Below are positions 1 to 7,961 of a DNA stretch of 64,000 nt, piece by piece. The notes below the pieces were generated by a model that saw only the letters and a program-made list of their open reading frames with translations, was not told the origin of the DNA and searched no databases. The position numbers and the translations under genes were made by a program. Each line of letters begins with the position of its first letter. The stretch's first letter is position 1. The stretch covers positions 124,001 through 188,000 of the forward strand of contig NZ_BSOA01000018.1 of the NCBI RefSeq assembly GCF_030160275.1. Reading direction: 5' to 3'. Origin of the DNA: Dyella flagellata (GTDB taxonomy: Bacteria > Pseudomonadota > Gammaproteobacteria > Xanthomonadales > Rhodanobacteraceae).

Positions 1-151
1 CGTACGAGTTTCGGTGCGTGATCTGACTTTAGCGTCAAGTTGGCTAGGTGTGCTTCTTGGGTGTCCACGATTGCGCCCTGTTTGACATCGATATCCGGCT
101 GACTAGGGCTTATTTTTTTGATGTCTCCGTTTTTGGAAGGTGGAAGGAGCC

Positions 152-481
152 CTACACTTTTCGCGAGCGGGGACCTTTTAGCGTTGATTTCCGCAATAGG
201 CTGCTTGCCGGCTTCATTCCTGCGCTGAGCCGTGCCTCAAGCTCAGCTACAAAAGCAAGCCAGTCGCCACCGTAGACGTGGACGAGATCTCTTACTACCA
301 AGAGTTCCAGTCCGCGGTCACCTGTCTCGAAATCACTGATGCTGCTTTGATCGAGGCCAATCTCTGTTGCGGCTTCAACCTGAGTTAGTCCAGCGGCTAG
401 TCGAAGCTCTCTCAGTAGAGCGGCCAGGACCGCGTGCTCTGGCCGATGGACAGATGATGGTTTTGGCTCGCGTCTAGGCAT
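152..481 (-). CDS. XRE-family helix-turn-helix transcriptional regulator
   Basis: This is a 109-residue protein with one helix-turn-helix of the Xre/Cro type at about residues 17-72. The pattern LRLAAGLTQVEAATEIGLD followed by QSSISDFETGDRGLEL is the usual 'TQ..lA...g..qs.iS..E.G' signature. The short basic tail carries no other domain. The start is the ATG at 481. A palindrome lies about 40 bp upstream (518-535) and could be its own operator. No toxin gene is visible beside it, although the left neighbour lies outside the window. It could be an orphan regulator or the antitoxin of a pair. The DNA-binding fold is clear, but the target is unknown. Confidence 0.85.
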   Translation of the reverse strand: MPRREPKPSSVHRPEHAVLAALLRELRLAAGLTQVEAATEIGLDQSSISDFETGDRGLELLVVRDLVHVYGGDWLAFVAELEARLSAGMKPASSLLRKSTLKGPRSRKV

Positions 482-517
482 GGACGCACCGTAGCCTTGA
501 CCCCTTGGTATGCTAGT

Positions 518-535
518 TGTACATTTTTATGTGTA
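518..535. promoter_or_regulatory. Candidate operator upstream of the XRE regulator
   Basis: The inverted repeat TGTACAT-TTTT-ATGTGTA (6 of 7 arm bases pair) sits in an AT-rich stretch between the XRE gene start (481) and the next gene. Its size suits binding by a small dimeric Xre-type repressor. Autoregulation is inferred. Confidence 0.35.
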
Positions 536-749
536 AAAGGGATATTTTTCTTTAGCCCTCGGTGGTTCGACGGCACGGCCTACACGCAGACAGAGGCACG
601 AGGATGGATGCACATATCGTTTTTGCATTGCGCACCGCGACATGTGTGGTGGGCAAGCTGTCACATGACATAGAGCTACAAGTGACTTCGAAGCAGAGCG
701 CCGCCCGCGCCGCCCACAACATATGGTCCGACTGCCTGGAGTACCTGTG

Positions 750-1526
750 ATGAAACCATTGCGAAAACCCTTTACGCGCGGCTCGCGCGCTGCCATACCT
801 TTCCGCCATTGGAAACTAGATGAAGCCTCCAGGGTTCGCGGCCCGGCCCCCGGGACGCCTGGTGTGCCTGCACGTATTCTGGTGGTAGCCCAAGATCCCG
901 AGGGCCGAAACATGCTTGCAGGCCAACTCAAGGCGCTTGGCCTGGACCCGCTCACCGTGCCCGACAGCCTGGCGGCCTTGAACGCGACCGATTTTAAGGC
1001 GCCCGACGTGATCCTGATGGCCTTGGAAGGGCAGGACGCAGCCGTCTACCAAGCCGTGCTGCGTTTTACGCGGGCTAACCTCGCAATGCGCGCCCGCATT
1101 CCCCTCGTTGCCATCGTGGGGCAGGGTGGCGAAACTTGGCGACGCGCGTTGGATAGCCGGCTGGATGGTGTCCTGCGTAAACCCCTACGCCCAGAAGAGC
1201 TATATGCCACCCTCGCGCGGTGGCTCACGCTCCCGCCTCTCACTGGCCAAGCGCAGGATGAACCCTTTCCGCCGCGGTGGTGCCGAGCTTTTATCGAAGT
1301 GGACATCCAGGAGTATGAGCGGGCTCTGGCAAGACAGGACACTTCAAACATGGTGCGCTTTGCCCATCGCGCGAAGGGTGCGGCGATTGCGCTGCATGCG
1401 AATCGAGCAGCCGAGTTGGCTGACAGGCTAGAACTCGCAGCGAGGGGTTATGCACCTCTGGCGCCGGATGAGATAGAGCACACGCTCGCCGCGTTGAAAG
1501 TGGCTATCGCCCGCCACTTTGAATAA
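750..1526 (+). CDS. Pseudo-receiver plus HPt phosphotransfer protein
   Basis: This 258-residue protein has a receiver-like domain (about 43-160) followed by a histidine phosphotransfer (HPt) domain (about 175-258). In the receiver the usual acidic pair is replaced (ILVVAQDP) and the phospho-accepting Asp is Ala91 (VILMALEG), while the conserved Lys144 remains (LRKPL). The receiver is therefore probably inactive. The HPt motif AHRAKG, with His206, is intact. The layout matches the C-terminal end of BvgS/EvgS-type hybrid kinases or of RcsD, but no kinase part is present. I chose ATG 750 because GGAG lies 8 bp upstream; an ATG at 723 has no ribosome site. The RcsB-like regulator 115 bp downstream is the likely partner. 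Confidence 0.75.
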   Translation: MKPLRKPFTRGSRAAIPFRHWKLDEASRVRGPAPGTPGVPARILVVAQDPEGRNMLAGQLKALGLDPLTVPDSLAALNATDFKAPDVILMALEGQDAAVYQAVLRFTRANLAMRARIPLVAIVGQGGETWRRALDSRLDGVLRKPLRPEELYATLARWLTLPPLTGQAQDEPFPPRWCRAFIEVDIQEYERALARQDTSNMVRFAHRAKGAAIALHANRAAELADRLELAARGYAPLAPDEIEHTLAALKVAIARHFE

Positions 1527-1640
1527 GCACAGATTAAAGCGTTTTGACGTCCGGCGCTGCGCCCATCTCTAGTCCCGTAGAAGATGCGCGCGAAGTGAGA
1601 AGAGCAGGGCAGTCCAGTCTAATTCGAAAGGAGGTTGGCC

Positions 1641-2312
1641 ATGTCCGATTTCATGTCGCAGCGCTTGCGCGTGATGTTGCTCGAAGACCACTTGCTGGTG
1701 CGCCGTGGCATGGAGCTGCTGCTCAAGCATGACTACGGGCTGGATATAACGGGAAGCTTTCGCGCTTCTCGGGAACTCTTCGAGGCATTGAAGGAAGCTC
1801 GGCCCGACGTGGTCGTTACCGACTACGCCCTGGGTTCGACGGATGTCGATGGCACCAAGTTGCTACGCTCCTTGCATCTGCACTATCCGCATGTGCGGGT
1901 CTTGGTGGTGTCGTCCCACTGCAACCCCGCTACGATGGCTCTGGCGATGAGGGCTGGCGCCCACGGTTTTATTGGCAAGACGGAGCACGAGTCCGAACTG
2001 TATGTGGCCATTCGAACGGTTGCCGCGGGCCGGACCTATTTTAGCCGGCACCTGACCGATTTTAACCGTTCTATCCGCCCGAGTGACGAGCCCCGTGCGG
2101 ATATTGGCGACGAGCTGCTGGACACCTCCAAGCTTTCCGCACGGGAGCATGAGGTGCTGCGCTGCATGCTTGAAGGCATGTCGATCACGGCCATCGCTAA
2201 AAAATTTTCCAGGTCGGCCACTACGATTAGCGCGCAGAAGCATTCGGCCTTCCGCAAGCTGGGCTTACGTACCAACCACGAGCTGTTCAGAATGCGATAT
2301 CAGCGGGGCTGA
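1641..2312 (+). CDS. RcsB/NarL-type response regulator
   Basis: This 223-residue protein has an N-terminal receiver (E15/D16 acidic pair, phospho-acceptor Asp61 in VVVTDYAL, Lys113) and a C-terminal LuxR-type HTH (about 165-215; KLSAREHEVLRCMLEGMS). The HTH segment TTISAQKHSAFRKLGL and the receiver (HCNPATMALAMRAGAHGFIGK) resemble RcsB/BvgA more than NarL proper. A strong Shine-Dalgarno sequence, AAAGGAGG (1627-1634), fixes the start at ATG 1641. It follows the pseudo-receiver/HPt gene in the same direction, so the pair probably forms the end of a phosphorelay. The sensor kinase is not in the window. Confidence 0.88.
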   Translation: MSDFMSQRLRVMLLEDHLLVRRGMELLLKHDYGLDITGSFRASRELFEALKEARPDVVVTDYALGSTDVDGTKLLRSLHLHYPHVRVLVVSSHCNPATMALAMRAGAHGFIGKTEHESELYVAIRTVAAGRTYFSRHLTDFNRSIRPSDEPRADIGDELLDTSKLSAREHEVLRCMLEGMSITAIAKKFSRSATTISAQKHSAFRKLGLRTNHELFRMRYQRG

Positions 2313-2546
2313 GCCTCTAGGGAAGCTTGGTTGTCAGCTGCGTGCGGCCCTGGTACTTATGGACAGGCGACGAGCAACATAAACCGGTAGCCAGCCCAGT
2401 AAGGCAGCGCGGCCAGCTAGCAGTGAACGAGACGTTCTACTAACCTAATGCCGCTCCATCGTAACAATAGGAACCGTGCCCAGACAGGTCACGGTGCGGC
2501 GCCAGATGGCGCCTTGGGGAACTCCATTCAACCAGGATGTTGGAAT

Positions 2547-3029
2547 ATGACCAGGACCGTATTGCAGAGTGATCTCAACGACGTCAACGTAAAAGCGTTT
2601 CTAAAACTGCTCCGCTATTGCGAGCATCGCAAAGAAGACGACGGCGTCTATTACATCGTGTACGGAGGCGCTCGCTTTACCGACACGAAAGCGCACCCGC
2701 ATATCGTTGTGTTCGATAAGAGCGACAAAGCCAAGAAAAATCCTCATACCCCTGCAGGGGCGTACCAGATTACGTATGTGACCTGGACCGGTGCGAAGAA
2801 GCTTGGTGTGGTTTCCGACTTTACCCCCGCTCAGCAGGATAAGTTGGCCGTATGGCTCATCGACGGCGAGGGCGCTCTGGACGACGTCAAGGCCGGACGT
2901 CTTGAAGCCGCCTATGGCAAGTTGAAAGGCCGCTGGTCTTCATTGCCTGGTGCCACGCAATCGCATGTCAGCGCAGCAGATGCAAAGGCGCGATTCGATC
3001 GCTACGTCGCCGAGTATTCAAAGAAGTAG
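2547..3029 (+). CDS. Lambda endolysin-like lysozyme (GH104 type)
   Basis: At 160 residues this is close to phage lambda endolysin R (158). The family landmarks are present in order: FLKLLRYCEH with Glu26 at the catalytic position (lambda Glu19), GGARFTDTKAHPHI, AGAYQITYVTW, then SSLPGA. These enzymes are lytic transglycosylases acting on the peptidoglycan glycan strand. There is no signal peptide, no holin or spanin and no other phage gene nearby. I chose ATG 2547 (AGGA 9 bp upstream); an upstream in-frame start would add a poorly matched extension. A small exported protein follows 71 bp downstream. It could be a phage remnant, but it may also be a secreted antibacterial enzyme. Confidence 0.82.
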   Translation: MTRTVLQSDLNDVNVKAFLKLLRYCEHRKEDDGVYYIVYGGARFTDTKAHPHIVVFDKSDKAKKNPHTPAGAYQITYVTWTGAKKLGVVSDFTPAQQDKLAVWLIDGEGALDDVKAGRLEAAYGKLKGRWSSLPGATQSHVSAADAKARFDRYVAEYSKK

Positions 3030-3100
3030 CGCGAGCGATATAAAAGAGCTGAGACACCGATCTATTGCGGCCATCCATGCGCGTTGTAAAGGGAGCGACC

Positions 3101-3634
3101 ATGCGGAAAATCCGGATCCTACTCACGACGGGACTTTGCGCGCTGGCGATGGGCGTGGTGCTGGCAGATACCTCCACGCTTGCTACGCCCCATCGCGTGG
3201 AGAAGAAACTCACCTGCGGTGATGCGCAGTTGACCGCCCAGACCGACTACGTCACGCTCCCTGACGTGCAAAAAGTGGTCTGGACGGCGCAAGCCATCAC
3301 CCTTAGGAATTCCCACAGCGCTACCTCGGTTCCGCTCGCGCTGGAGAGCAAACCCCTGCACCTTGCTTACTATCCCCAGGGGACCGCACTGGACAGCGTC
3401 GTACTCGGCTGGACTTGCCTGAAGACGAGCAGTGGTAAGCACTATTTTTTTCTCGCCTACACCTGCACCCCCAGCCCTGAGCGTCCCGCTTGCAAGGAGG
3501 AAGACGAATCGGGCAATTGGGACCGCGTCCTGGATACCTCGGGCAAGCGCATCAGCGACCAACAGCGCGAGCGCCTGGGCATCAATCGCGCTATCGGCGA
3601 TCATCTTCAGCTTGAAGACCCGACGGAAGACTGA
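3101..3634 (+). CDS. Exported four-cysteine protein of unknown function (candidate lysozyme immunity protein)
   Basis: This 177-residue protein starts with a typical signal peptide (basic start, hydrophobic core 6-21, cleavage after about LADT). The mature part has four cysteines (39, 106, 122, 131), enough for two disulfides, and no membrane segment, so it should be periplasmic. I do not recognise a family. GGGAG lies just before ATG 3101. Its position right after a lysozyme gene without signal peptide suggests an inhibitor or immunity role, as with type VI secretion effector pairs. This is inferred from gene order only. Confidence 0.6.
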   Translation: MRKIRILLTTGLCALAMGVVLADTSTLATPHRVEKKLTCGDAQLTAQTDYVTLPDVQKVVWTAQAITLRNSHSATSVPLALESKPLHLAYYPQGTALDSVVLGWTCLKTSSGKHYFFLAYTCTPSPERPACKEEDESGNWDRVLDTSGKRISDQQRERLGINRAIGDHLQLEDPTED

Positions 3635-3641
3635 CGTCGCT

Positions 3642-5000
3642 TCATCCGGGACTGGCTCCGCCTTGTCTGCCCGGCGCCGGATGAAGTTTCACTCGAAACC
3701 AGGCGCCGCCTTCGGGGCTTTCGGTAAGCTCGACCCGACCGCCATGCAAGGCGACGATTTCTTGCACGAGGTGCAGGCCAAGGCCTGCACCCGTGCTGCT
3801 GGGGCGCAGGCGATGGAAGGGCTCGAACACGCGCTGCCGTTCCGCGACGGGAATACCCGGGCCCTGGTCACGCACACCAAAAACGCCGTCCGCCTTGACG
3901 TCGATCGTGATCAGTCCTTGGCGGCCACCATAGGCGATGGCGTTCTGCAGCAGGTTCGTCAAGACGCGTGAAAGAGAAAGTCGGTCGCCCATCACCATGA
4001 CCGCCGATCCAGGCGCATCCAACGCCAGTTCATAGCCGGCGTCGATCGCCATGGGGGCAACGTCCGCAGTGACCTCCCGCGACAGGGCGACCAGGTCGAG
4101 AGCTTCGAATTTGCCGGGATGCTTGCCCAGTCGCTGCAGGTCGAGCAACTGTTCGGCGAGATTGGACAGTCGCACTATGCCCGCCAAGAGCCGGGCACGG
4201 TCGGCGCCGGCATCGAGTGTTTCGATTTGCACCCCGAGTATGGCGATGGGGGCGCGTAGTTCGTGCGCGGCGCTGGCAAGAAAGCGGTCGTGAGCGTCAT
4301 AACCCTCATTGAGGCGTTCCAGCGCTGCATTGAATGCTGTCACCAAGGGCTGTAGTTCGCGCGGCACTGCGTGCTTGGCGAGGCGCACTTCCCGGTCATT
4401 AATATCAATGGCCTGAGCCTGGCGCGCGACCCCTTCAACGCCGGACATGGATCGGCGGATAACCCATGGAATAACGATCAGCGTAAGCAGCGCAAGCGGA
4501 AGTGCCAAGCGCCATCCAAGATAATGGACGATGACCAGGAAGATACCCTCGGGATCGGCAGTAGGAGCGCCGCCACAGAGGATGTGAATGCGGCCGAAGG
4601 AGGTATTCACAACGTCGGCGATCATCGTAAGCGCATAAGGAGCGCGATTGCTATGGGCATTGGCTTGCTGCAACTGGGATACCGATGCCGCCAATCCTCG
4701 GTATGCCGCGGGTATTTCACCGTATTCCAGCCGACGTCCAGCTTCGTCTTCAGCGACGAACCATAGGCCTGCCGCGCCATCCAGGAGCTTGTTCAGTTTC
4801 TTATCGACCCTTAGCGTGAGCTCCCCGTCATGATCAACCACCATGGCGCGCGCGATCGTCAACGGGACGTTGGAATCGATGTAGGAAACGTAGTTGTCGC
4901 GAAGTTGGTAGGCGATGCCGATCATCGTAACCAGGATGATCGCTGCCTGGATGAAGATGAGGCGCCGCGTCAACAATGCCGTGAGCGATTTACTTCCCAT
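3642..5000 (-). CDS. Two-component sensor histidine kinase
   Basis: This 452-residue inner-membrane kinase has TM1 at about 14-31, a periplasmic loop of about 125 residues, TM2 at about 160-181, a HAMP-like linker, and a HisKA domain with phospho-acceptor His246 (SAAHELRAPIAIL). The ATPase domain follows, with N box (LLQNAIAYGG), G1 (DQGPGIP) and G2 (GAGLGLHL). It is the second gene of a pair: the response regulator stop codon lies 1 bp before this ATG. The divergent neighbour encodes a MipA/OmpV outer-membrane protein, a likely target. The signal is unknown. Confidence 0.93.
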   Translation of the reverse strand: MGSKSLTALLTRRLIFIQAAIILVTMIGIAYQLRDNYVSYIDSNVPLTIARAMVVDHDGELTLRVDKKLNKLLDGAAGLWFVAEDEAGRRLEYGEIPAAYRGLAASVSQLQQANAHSNRAPYALTMIADVVNTSFGRIHILCGGAPTADPEGIFLVIVHYLGWRLALPLALLTLIVIPWVIRRSMSGVEGVARQAQAIDINDREVRLAKHAVPRELQPLVTAFNAALERLNEGYDAHDRFLASAAHELRAPIAILGVQIETLDAGADRARLLAGIVRLSNLAEQLLDLQRLGKHPGKFEALDLVALSREVTADVAPMAIDAGYELALDAPGSAVMVMGDRLSLSRVLTNLLQNAIAYGGRQGLITIDVKADGVFGVRDQGPGIPVAERQRVFEPFHRLRPSSTGAGLGLHLVQEIVALHGGRVELTESPEGGAWFRVKLHPAPGRQGGASPG

Positions 5001-5001
5001 C

Positions 5002-5679
5002 TCAATCCATTCGCTCCTTGAGCAGATAGCCGATGCCGCGAATCACATGGATGTCTACTCGGGCTCCGGCTTCGGACAACGCTCGTCGAAGCTTTGAAAC
5101 ATGCGCATCCAGCGCATTGGACTGGATTTCGTCGTTGAAGTCGTACACCGACTCCTGCAATACCGAGCGCCGCACGGTTCTTCCATGTCTCAGGAACAAG
5201 GCCTCAAGGACCAGTAGCTGCCGTCTTGGCAAGGGCAGCAAGGCTCCGCCGACGAATGCCTCGTGGCTAGCAAAATCGAACTTGAGGTTGCCGATCATGG
5301 CTACCGGCAATGCGGGCCGCGAGGGGCGTCGCGATACGGCGCGCATGCGCGCCAGCAGCTCTTCCACCGCGAAAGGCTTCACCAGGTAGTCGTCCGCCCC
5401 CAGATCCAGACCGCCGACCCTATCTGCGAGGGAGCTGCGCGCCGTCAACATGATCACCGGCAAATCGGCCCTGCATTTGCGTGTCGCCGGAATCAACGTG
5501 GCGCCGTCACCGTCGGGAAGATGGCGGTCCAGCAGCACGAGGTCGTGCACGTTCAGGCGCAGGGCTTCGTGCGCTTGCATCAAGCTTGGTGCGATATCCG
5601 CGAGCATGCCTTGCTGTTGAAGGGCTGCGCGCAGTGCCCGTGCCAACTCCGGTTCATCTTCAACCAATAAAACCCGCAT
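5002..5679 (-). CDS. OmpR/PhoB-type response regulator
   Basis: This 225-residue protein has a receiver (VEDEPE acidic patch, phospho-acceptor Asp in LVLLDRHLPDGDG, Lys in YLVKPF) and a C-terminal winged helix (LQESVYDFNDE...SNALDAHVSKLRRAL, then IRGIGYLL). The start MRVLLVEDE at 5679 is the family start; in-frame codons further upstream would add 48 unneeded residues. It precedes the kinase gene by 1 bp and is divergent from the mipA-like gene, which starts about 130 bp away. It should act as a cytoplasmic transcription factor for that shared region. Confidence 0.93.
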   Translation of the reverse strand: MRVLLVEDEPELARALRAALQQQGMLADIAPSLMQAHEALRLNVHDLVLLDRHLPDGDGATLIPATRKCRADLPVIMLTARSSLADRVGGLDLGADDYLVKPFAVEELLARMRAVSRRPSRPALPVAMIGNLKFDFASHEAFVGGALLPLPRRQLLVLEALFLRHGRTVRRSVLQESVYDFNDEIQSNALDAHVSKLRRALSEAGARVDIHVIRGIGYLLKERMD

Positions 5680-5812
5680 AGTCCATGCTCTCCGCCTTAC
5701 GCTCCTTTTGGCTGTGAGCTTCGACATCGCCAGGTGGGGAAAGTGCGCAATGTTGAGACAATGTCCCGCATCCAGCATGCGCGGCGGATTCCATCGCCAT
5801 CGGCCAGCCATC

Positions 5813-6589
5813 ATGCCTATCATGTCGTTACGCCTGACTTGCTTATCCGCTGCGTTGCTGTGCGGCTTATTTTGCCTGCCAGTTGCAGCCCAATCCGCTG
5901 CCGTGCCCAGCGTTACCTGGTCCGCGGGGCTGGGCGCATTTTTCAGTGCAAGTCCCTATCGGGACTACACCAACAAGGCAATGCCGGTTCCCATGCTCAG
6001 GTACGACGGAAAATCGTTTTACATCCATGGAGCATCCGTAGGTTATCGGTTCTACAACACCCATGAGGACGAGTTCGCCCTGGTTGCATCGCCCTTGTGG
6101 CAGCGCTTCTTGCACCAAGACACCCACGATCCTCGGCTGCGCCTGCTGTCAGATCGTGATATCTCGGGATCGGCGGGCCTGGCGTGGCGGCACCATGCCG
6201 AGTGGGGTACGCTCCAAGCCAGCGCCCAAAAGGAATTTACCGGCCACGGCGGCGGTAGCCTGTTTGACGTCAGCTACGGCTATCCCCTTGCCCAGGGAAA
6301 CCTGCAAATTACGCCGGAAGTGGGCGCTGTCTACACCAGCCGCGCGCTGAATGACTACTACTACGGGATCAGCCTAGCGGAGGCAGCAAACAGCGGTTTG
6401 CCCAGCTATCGCCCGGGCGGTAGCACCTCTCCCTATCTGGGCGTGGTTGCCAGCTATCAAGTATCGGGTTCGTGGCTGGCGAATGCCGGCCTTCGTTATT
6501 CGGTCTTGCCAAAGGCCGTCAAGGACAGTCCGATGGTCGACTCCAGCCACACGCAGACCTACTTCTTCGCGCTCAGCTATCTGTTTTGA
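5813..6589 (+). CDS. MipA/OmpV-family outer-membrane protein
   Basis: This beta-barrel protein of about 258 residues has a signal peptide (core CLSAALLCGLFCL, cleavage near VAAQS). MipA/OmpV features include the N-terminal GLGAFFSASPYRDY, the PMLRYDGKSFYIHG segment and a C-terminal aromatic residue (ALSYLF). MipA of E. coli is a scaffold for murein enzymes; other members act as porins or take part in polymyxin and osmotic responses. The start may be ATG 5813 or 5822; both keep the signal peptide. It is divergent from the adjacent two-component system, which suggests direct control. Confidence 0.88.
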   Translation: MPIMSLRLTCLSAALLCGLFCLPVAAQSAAVPSVTWSAGLGAFFSASPYRDYTNKAMPVPMLRYDGKSFYIHGASVGYRFYNTHEDEFALVASPLWQRFLHQDTHDPRLRLLSDRDISGSAGLAWRHHAEWGTLQASAQKEFTGHGGGSLFDVSYGYPLAQGNLQITPEVGAVYTSRALNDYYYGISLAEAANSGLPSYRPGGSTSPYLGVVASYQVSGSWLANAGLRYSVLPKAVKDSPMVDSSHTQTYFFALSYLF

Positions 6590-6592
6590 ACC

Positions 6593-6820
6593 ATGGCTTA
6601 CGGCATTGCACGTCAGATTTTCATCCTTGCCGAGCGGCTGGAACCTAACCGCAGCGCGATTTGGGAATGGATCTGCCAGGCGCCTATCGCGATGCTCGGA
6701 GGACACACTGCCTTGGAGTTGATCCTGTCCGGGCAAGGCCGCAAAGTAGTGCTGCTGTTGGAAATGGCGTTGAGGAGCGAAGCTGCCGATTCGCATGCCA
6801 TGCGGTCAAATAACCACTAA
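6593..6820 (+). CDS. Small protein with MbcA/ParS (DUF2384)-like antitoxin domain, probably a remnant
   Basis: This is a 75-residue reading frame. The stretch WICQAPIAMLGGHTALELIL followed by SGQGRKVVLLLEMA matches the C-terminal toxin-binding domain of Xre/MbcA/ParS antitoxins (pattern 'W...p...LgG.tPlell.t..G...v...L'). The N-terminal HTH usual in that family is missing. The ATG lies 3 bp after the stop of the mipA-like gene, with no clear Shine-Dalgarno sequence. No RES or other toxin gene follows. It may be a broken antitoxin gene whose front was lost, or a coupled small protein. Confidence 0.5.
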   Translation: MAYGIARQIFILAERLEPNRSAIWEWICQAPIAMLGGHTALELILSGQGRKVVLLLEMALRSEAADSHAMRSNNH

Positions 6821-6892
6821 TGTCAGCTCTGCTGATCAGGTAGGCAAAGAAGGTGGCTGGACCAATCCTTGCTTTTCCGTAGGTGCCACAAG

Positions 6893-7531
6893 CTAGGACA
6901 TTCGCATGGCAGCGATCTTGTTAGCTAGCTGATCTTCGATGCCTGCCTTCCGCGGCACATGATTGAGTGGCCGATGGACGGCTCCGGCTTGCCATTCCCA
7001 TCGCTCCGGATGACGCAGGTTCAGCCCAGTCCGTATCTTGGTTTCGATAACCTTATGGGTACGATGGAACTTTAAGCGTTTCAACACTCGAGCCATGGTG
7101 CGTGATTCAGTCGTGCAATAGCATTCCAATAGTCCGCCTGGCGGGGTGTGTTTTTGGAAATAGACTACAAGCCTCCGCCCGATACCTTGCCCGCGCCATC
7201 TTTCGGCCACGACCACCACTTCAATAGCGGTCATGGGGGCGGTAGCTCTACTGGTGTGGGTACTACTCAAGGCAGCGCCCACCACCCCGCGACCGTGCCT
7301 AACCACAACAAATTGATCGGTTGACGTAACGCACCAGCTGGGCAAAAGGCGTGCCAAAATGGCTTTGGCACAGCGCATGCCGAACTCCTTTTCGGTCATG
7401 GGTAGCGAGCAGAACCGCGCGCCGAAGTGCCGGCGCCAGGCACCTGACACCACCTCGGCAATGAAAAAGAAAATATCGCGTGGCCGTCCCGGCTCCACTT
7501 GAAATGCTTGGTCAGAAGGGAGGCTGGACAT
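6893..7531 (-). CDS. GNAT-family N-acetyltransferase
   Basis: This 212-residue protein has an acetyl-CoA binding motif A (VVVVAERWRGQGIGRRLVVYF) at about residues 110-130 and the preceding beta strand, as in GNAT acetyltransferases. The regions before and after motif A are atypical and do not point to a substrate. It is convergent with the ParS-like fragment and stands alone, with about 430 bp of apparently non-coding DNA behind its start (ATG 7531). Confidence 0.75.
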   Translation of the reverse strand: MSSLPSDQAFQVEPGRPRDIFFFIAEVVSGAWRRHFGARFCSLPMTEKEFGMRCAKAILARLLPSWCVTSTDQFVVVRHGRGVVGAALSSTHTSRATAPMTAIEVVVVAERWRGQGIGRRLVVYFQKHTPPGGLLECYCTTESRTMARVLKRLKFHRTHKVIETKIRTGLNLRHPERWEWQAGAVHRPLNHVPRKAGIEDQLANKIAAMRMS

Positions 7532-7961
7532 CGGTTCACCACGTGGTCAGTGGCAATCCGCTTGCCATAAATACCAACGGTAGTCTAAACGGACAGGTTG
7601 CTGTCAGGTTGACCTGCAGGCCTATTGAAAGAGCGAAGTTCATCACATTAAAAAAGTGATAAAGAGCGCATTAATCCAAGGTCGCACCCAATGGCAATCA
7701 AATGTCATGCCAAACGGGGTGGGGGCGGCGAACTCCTGACAGGGCTGCTCGGGGGGCTGGAGCTGCTTTGATGATCGCAGCAGTCGTCGTTGGCGAGGTC
7801 AATCGCTGAAGGCGGCCCCCTACTACTCGCGGTGGCGTCGGGCCTCGCCGAATTGATCGGTGCGTTGCAGGGCTGTCCGCGGTGCTGGGCGGATCTCGAT
7901 CCGCCACGGGATGCCCCCATGGCGGCAAGCCTGCCCCCTGGACGCCGGTGCCAGGGCAGAG
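7532..7961. other. Intergenic stretch without a supported gene
   Basis: About 430 bp lie between the GNAT gene start and the TonB receptor stop. Short open frames here lack family features and ribosome sites. There is a small palindrome CAGGT-TG-ACCTG (7605-7616) and an inverted repeat ATCAC-N9-GTGAT (about 7643-7660) in AT-rich sequence, possibly promoter or operator elements for the GNAT gene. I see nothing else. Confidence 0.5.

Noticed and set aside
562-750. Possible kinase remnant before the pseudo-receiver gene (GKLSHDIEL resembles an H box)
   Set aside because: The match is too short, no other kinase motif is present and the frame ends at 750.
2547-3634. Prophage remnant
   Set aside because: Only the lysozyme resembles a phage protein; no integrase, structural or holin gene lies near, so prophage is not supported, though not excluded.
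6593-7531. ParS-like fragment plus GNAT gene as a toxin-antitoxin pair
   Set aside because: The genes are convergent, the antitoxin lacks its DNA-binding half, and the GNAT protein does not look like a TacT/AtaT toxin.
7698-7928. Short minus-strand frames in the 7532-7961 gap
   Set aside because: They have low-complexity Pro/Arg-rich products and no ribosome site or family pattern.
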